Shown here piece after piece: positions 27,398-28,620 of a stretch of 28,620 bases of DNA (the first letter of the stretch is position 1; the number at the start of each line of letters is the position of its first letter). A program made the translations under genes and the position numbers. Source of the DNA: Candidatus Altarchaeales archaeon (GTDB lineage Archaea > Altiarchaeota > Altiarchaeia > IMC4 > SCGC-AAA252-I15); the NCBI GenBank assembly GCA_014729705.1, contig WJJK01000382.1:1-28620 (forward strand), given 5' to 3'. The notes beneath the pieces were generated by a model that was not told the DNA's origin, made no database searches, and worked only from the letters and a program-made list of their open reading frames with translations.

Positions 27398-28620
27398 ATG
27401 GAAGTTAATCTGCTTAGATCCATCAAATTACGGTTGATGGATGAATTGCGTTACGCGATTCAGAAAAATCTCAACTACAAAGATAAAGTTGAGGTTTATC
27501 ACAAGTTCCCGTATAAAGAGACTCCGATGACTGGTGTCGTGCTCAGGAATGCCAATTCCTCGAGGACGAAGTTATCTCCGGATGATTTTGCGGGTACTCT
27601 GAAGAGCCATGTAGCTCTTGCTAGAGCAGAAGGAAAAGACGGACGTTTTCTGGTTTGGGCCTGGGAAGATACCACTCATCTTACAAAACACGTTGAGAAT
27701 GAAGATGTATCTGGACAGACCGCGGGAAGCTCCTCCTGGGGGACCAACAGGCTTTTCTATGTGGATCATAAGCCCATCATGGCTGGCTTCAACAACACTA
27801 CTCTTGCTGATAATTTCCGTCAGATAACAGTAACGGTCAATGGGGAAGTGACGCACGCTGAGTTCGTGGACGGGAAACGTGGCCTTTTCATGCTTCCCAC
27901 AGCACCCAAGACGACTGACACGGTTTTAGTCTCTTATCACTACGGGAACCTGGCGCTACCAGGTAGGTACTACATAGAGATAGAGGACTCGAGCCATTTC
28001 CTGATAGACCCTCTCTACATCGTTAAAAAAGAAGAGGTCATCGCTAAGACGACAGGGACTGAGCTTACTGCCCAGCTAGACAACAGCGGTCTCTATGGGG
28101 ATTTTGACGTCCTCTACACACAGAAGCAGCCTACCAGCAACAAACTCTATCTGACTAAGAATACGGATTATACCATTAATCAGGCAGGTGAGATTGCTTT
28201 TCTGAATGCTCTTCCAGTCGGAACCACCCTGTATGCAGACTATCGATGGGCGGGGAGTACTCAGGGCCCCTTCGATATCCCGACAGACTACCACTATACG
28301 AACACAGCCATCAACGGCGTCACCCTGGCCTTCGGTAATGAGATAGAGGTCGGTGACCGTATGGTTGTAATAGTATACCCAGATCGTCAGGTCGCGGCTC
28401 AGATGTACAGCGGGCATTTCAACATGAGCTTTGATCTCGAGGTTTTCACACGTACGCCTCAAGTTTTGGCTGACCTGACGGATCATATCCTGGCGGAGAT
28501 CTGGAACAATCGAAGATTGCCTCTGATGGATGAGGGTATCACCATCGAAGAGATGGATCCTGGCGGTGAGACAGAAGAGCCCTACGATGATAACACAGGG
28601 GACTTCTACTACAAGAACAC
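27398..28620 (+). CDS. Large virion protein, 3' end outside window
   Basis: The frame from ATG 27398 is open to the window end, 407 codons with no stop. It begins MEVNLLRSIKLRLMDELRYA, a helix, then beta-rich stretches (VEVYHKFPYKETPMTGVVLR, RFLVWAWEDTTHLT, QITVTVNGEVTHAEFVDGKR, TTLYADYRWAGSTQGPFDIP). About residue 348 onward reads FNMSFDLEVFTRTPQVLADL and TDHILAEIWNNRRLPLMDEG, a mixed segment resembling tail-completion or neck proteins in style. ATAGGG precedes the start at six bases. It has its own promoter motif. The family is not recognised with certainty; the virion assignment is inferred from composition and context. Confidence 0.72.
   Translation, partial: MEVNLLRSIKLRLMDELRYAIQKNLNYKDKVEVYHKFPYKETPMTGVVLRNANSSRTKLSPDDFAGTLKSHVALARAEGKDGRFLVWAWEDTTHLTKHVENEDVSGQTAGSSSWGTNRLFYVDHKPIMAGFNNTTLADNFRQITVTVNGEVTHAEFVDGKRGLFMLPTAPKTTDTVLVSYHYGNLALPGRYYIEIEDSSHFLIDPLYIVKKEEVIAKTTGTELTAQLDNSGLYGDFDVLYTQKQPTSNKLYLTKNTDYTINQAGEIAFLNALPVGTTLYADYRWAGSTQGPFDIPTDYHYTNTAINGVTLAFGNEIEVGDRMVVIVYPDRQVAAQMYSGHFNMSFDLEVFTRTPQVLADLTDHILAEIWNNRRLPLMDEGITIEEMDPGGETEEPYDDNTGDFYYKN

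Noticed and set aside
28076..28486. Minus-strand frame of 136 codons at the right end
   Set aside because: It lies opposite the convincing open structural gene that starts at 27398 and runs off the edge.
1..28620. CRISPR arrays, tRNA or rRNA genes, integrase attachment sites
   Set aside because: No regularly spaced repeats, cloverleaf-like sequence or conserved rRNA segments were noticed by reading; a dedicated tRNA scan could not be run.

Overview
The window looks like a stretch of a large tailed double-stranded DNA phage genome (or a prophage or metagenomic copy of one). Almost every gene lies on the plus strand and the genes are tightly packed with strong Shine-Dalgarno sites. Many products look like virion parts: Ig/FN3-like proteins, a PKD-lectin protein, a right-handed beta-helix protein, and a structural protein with a zinc knuckle. 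No ribosomal RNA, tRNA or housekeeping gene was seen. The host cannot be named from the sequence. Several promoters match bacterial sigma70 consensus, and a separate AT-rich 13-base motif recurs upstream of the structural genes and is probably the phage's own late promoter.

Layout. 1-2306: a truncated SWIM-type zinc-finger protein, a small unknown protein and an FmdB-like zinc-ribbon protein, closed by a terminator. 2321-7971: a ribbon-helix-helix protein and a giant four-module glycosyltransferase (GT2-TPR-GTB-GT2-GTB) whose first catalytic motif is interrupted by a LAGLIDADG intein. 7986-10950: small structural or accessory proteins, including one that is probably highly expressed (own promoter, strong SD, terminator) and two tiny paralogous basic proteins too short for most gene finders. 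10952-11421: the only minus-strand gene, with a near-consensus sigma70 promoter.

11442-18345 is the most unusual part. A structural gene is fractured into two genes (12132-12986 and 12952-13962) by a split intein. The split lies between intein blocks A and B, and a Vsr-like endonuclease domain is fused to the N-terminus of the C-terminal intein half. Trans-splicing should rebuild a 298-residue virion protein. Only 43 bases downstream sits a free-standing gene encoding about four HTH domains, a LAGLIDADG homing endonuclease and a DNA methyltransferase in one chain, with a sigma70 promoter that predicts a leaderless mRNA. Directly after it is an IS607-type element (serine recombinase TnpA, zinc-finger-less TnpB and a hairpin-rich 3' end that could be an omega RNA). 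Three kinds of selfish element are therefore stacked at one structural locus.

18404-23420: a late operon of four exposed virion proteins (small protein, PKD-lectin, beta-helix spike or fibre, neck/tail-type protein). 23504-27318: zinc-ribbon/acidic protein, coiled-coil protein, acidic protein, an actin-fold ATPase-like protein and a small partner. 27336-end: a further promoter and a large structural gene that runs off the right edge. The working model is a late structural region organised into short transcription units, each started by the TAATnTnTTAATA-type motif, with selfish elements and a few host-promoter-driven genes lodged between them.
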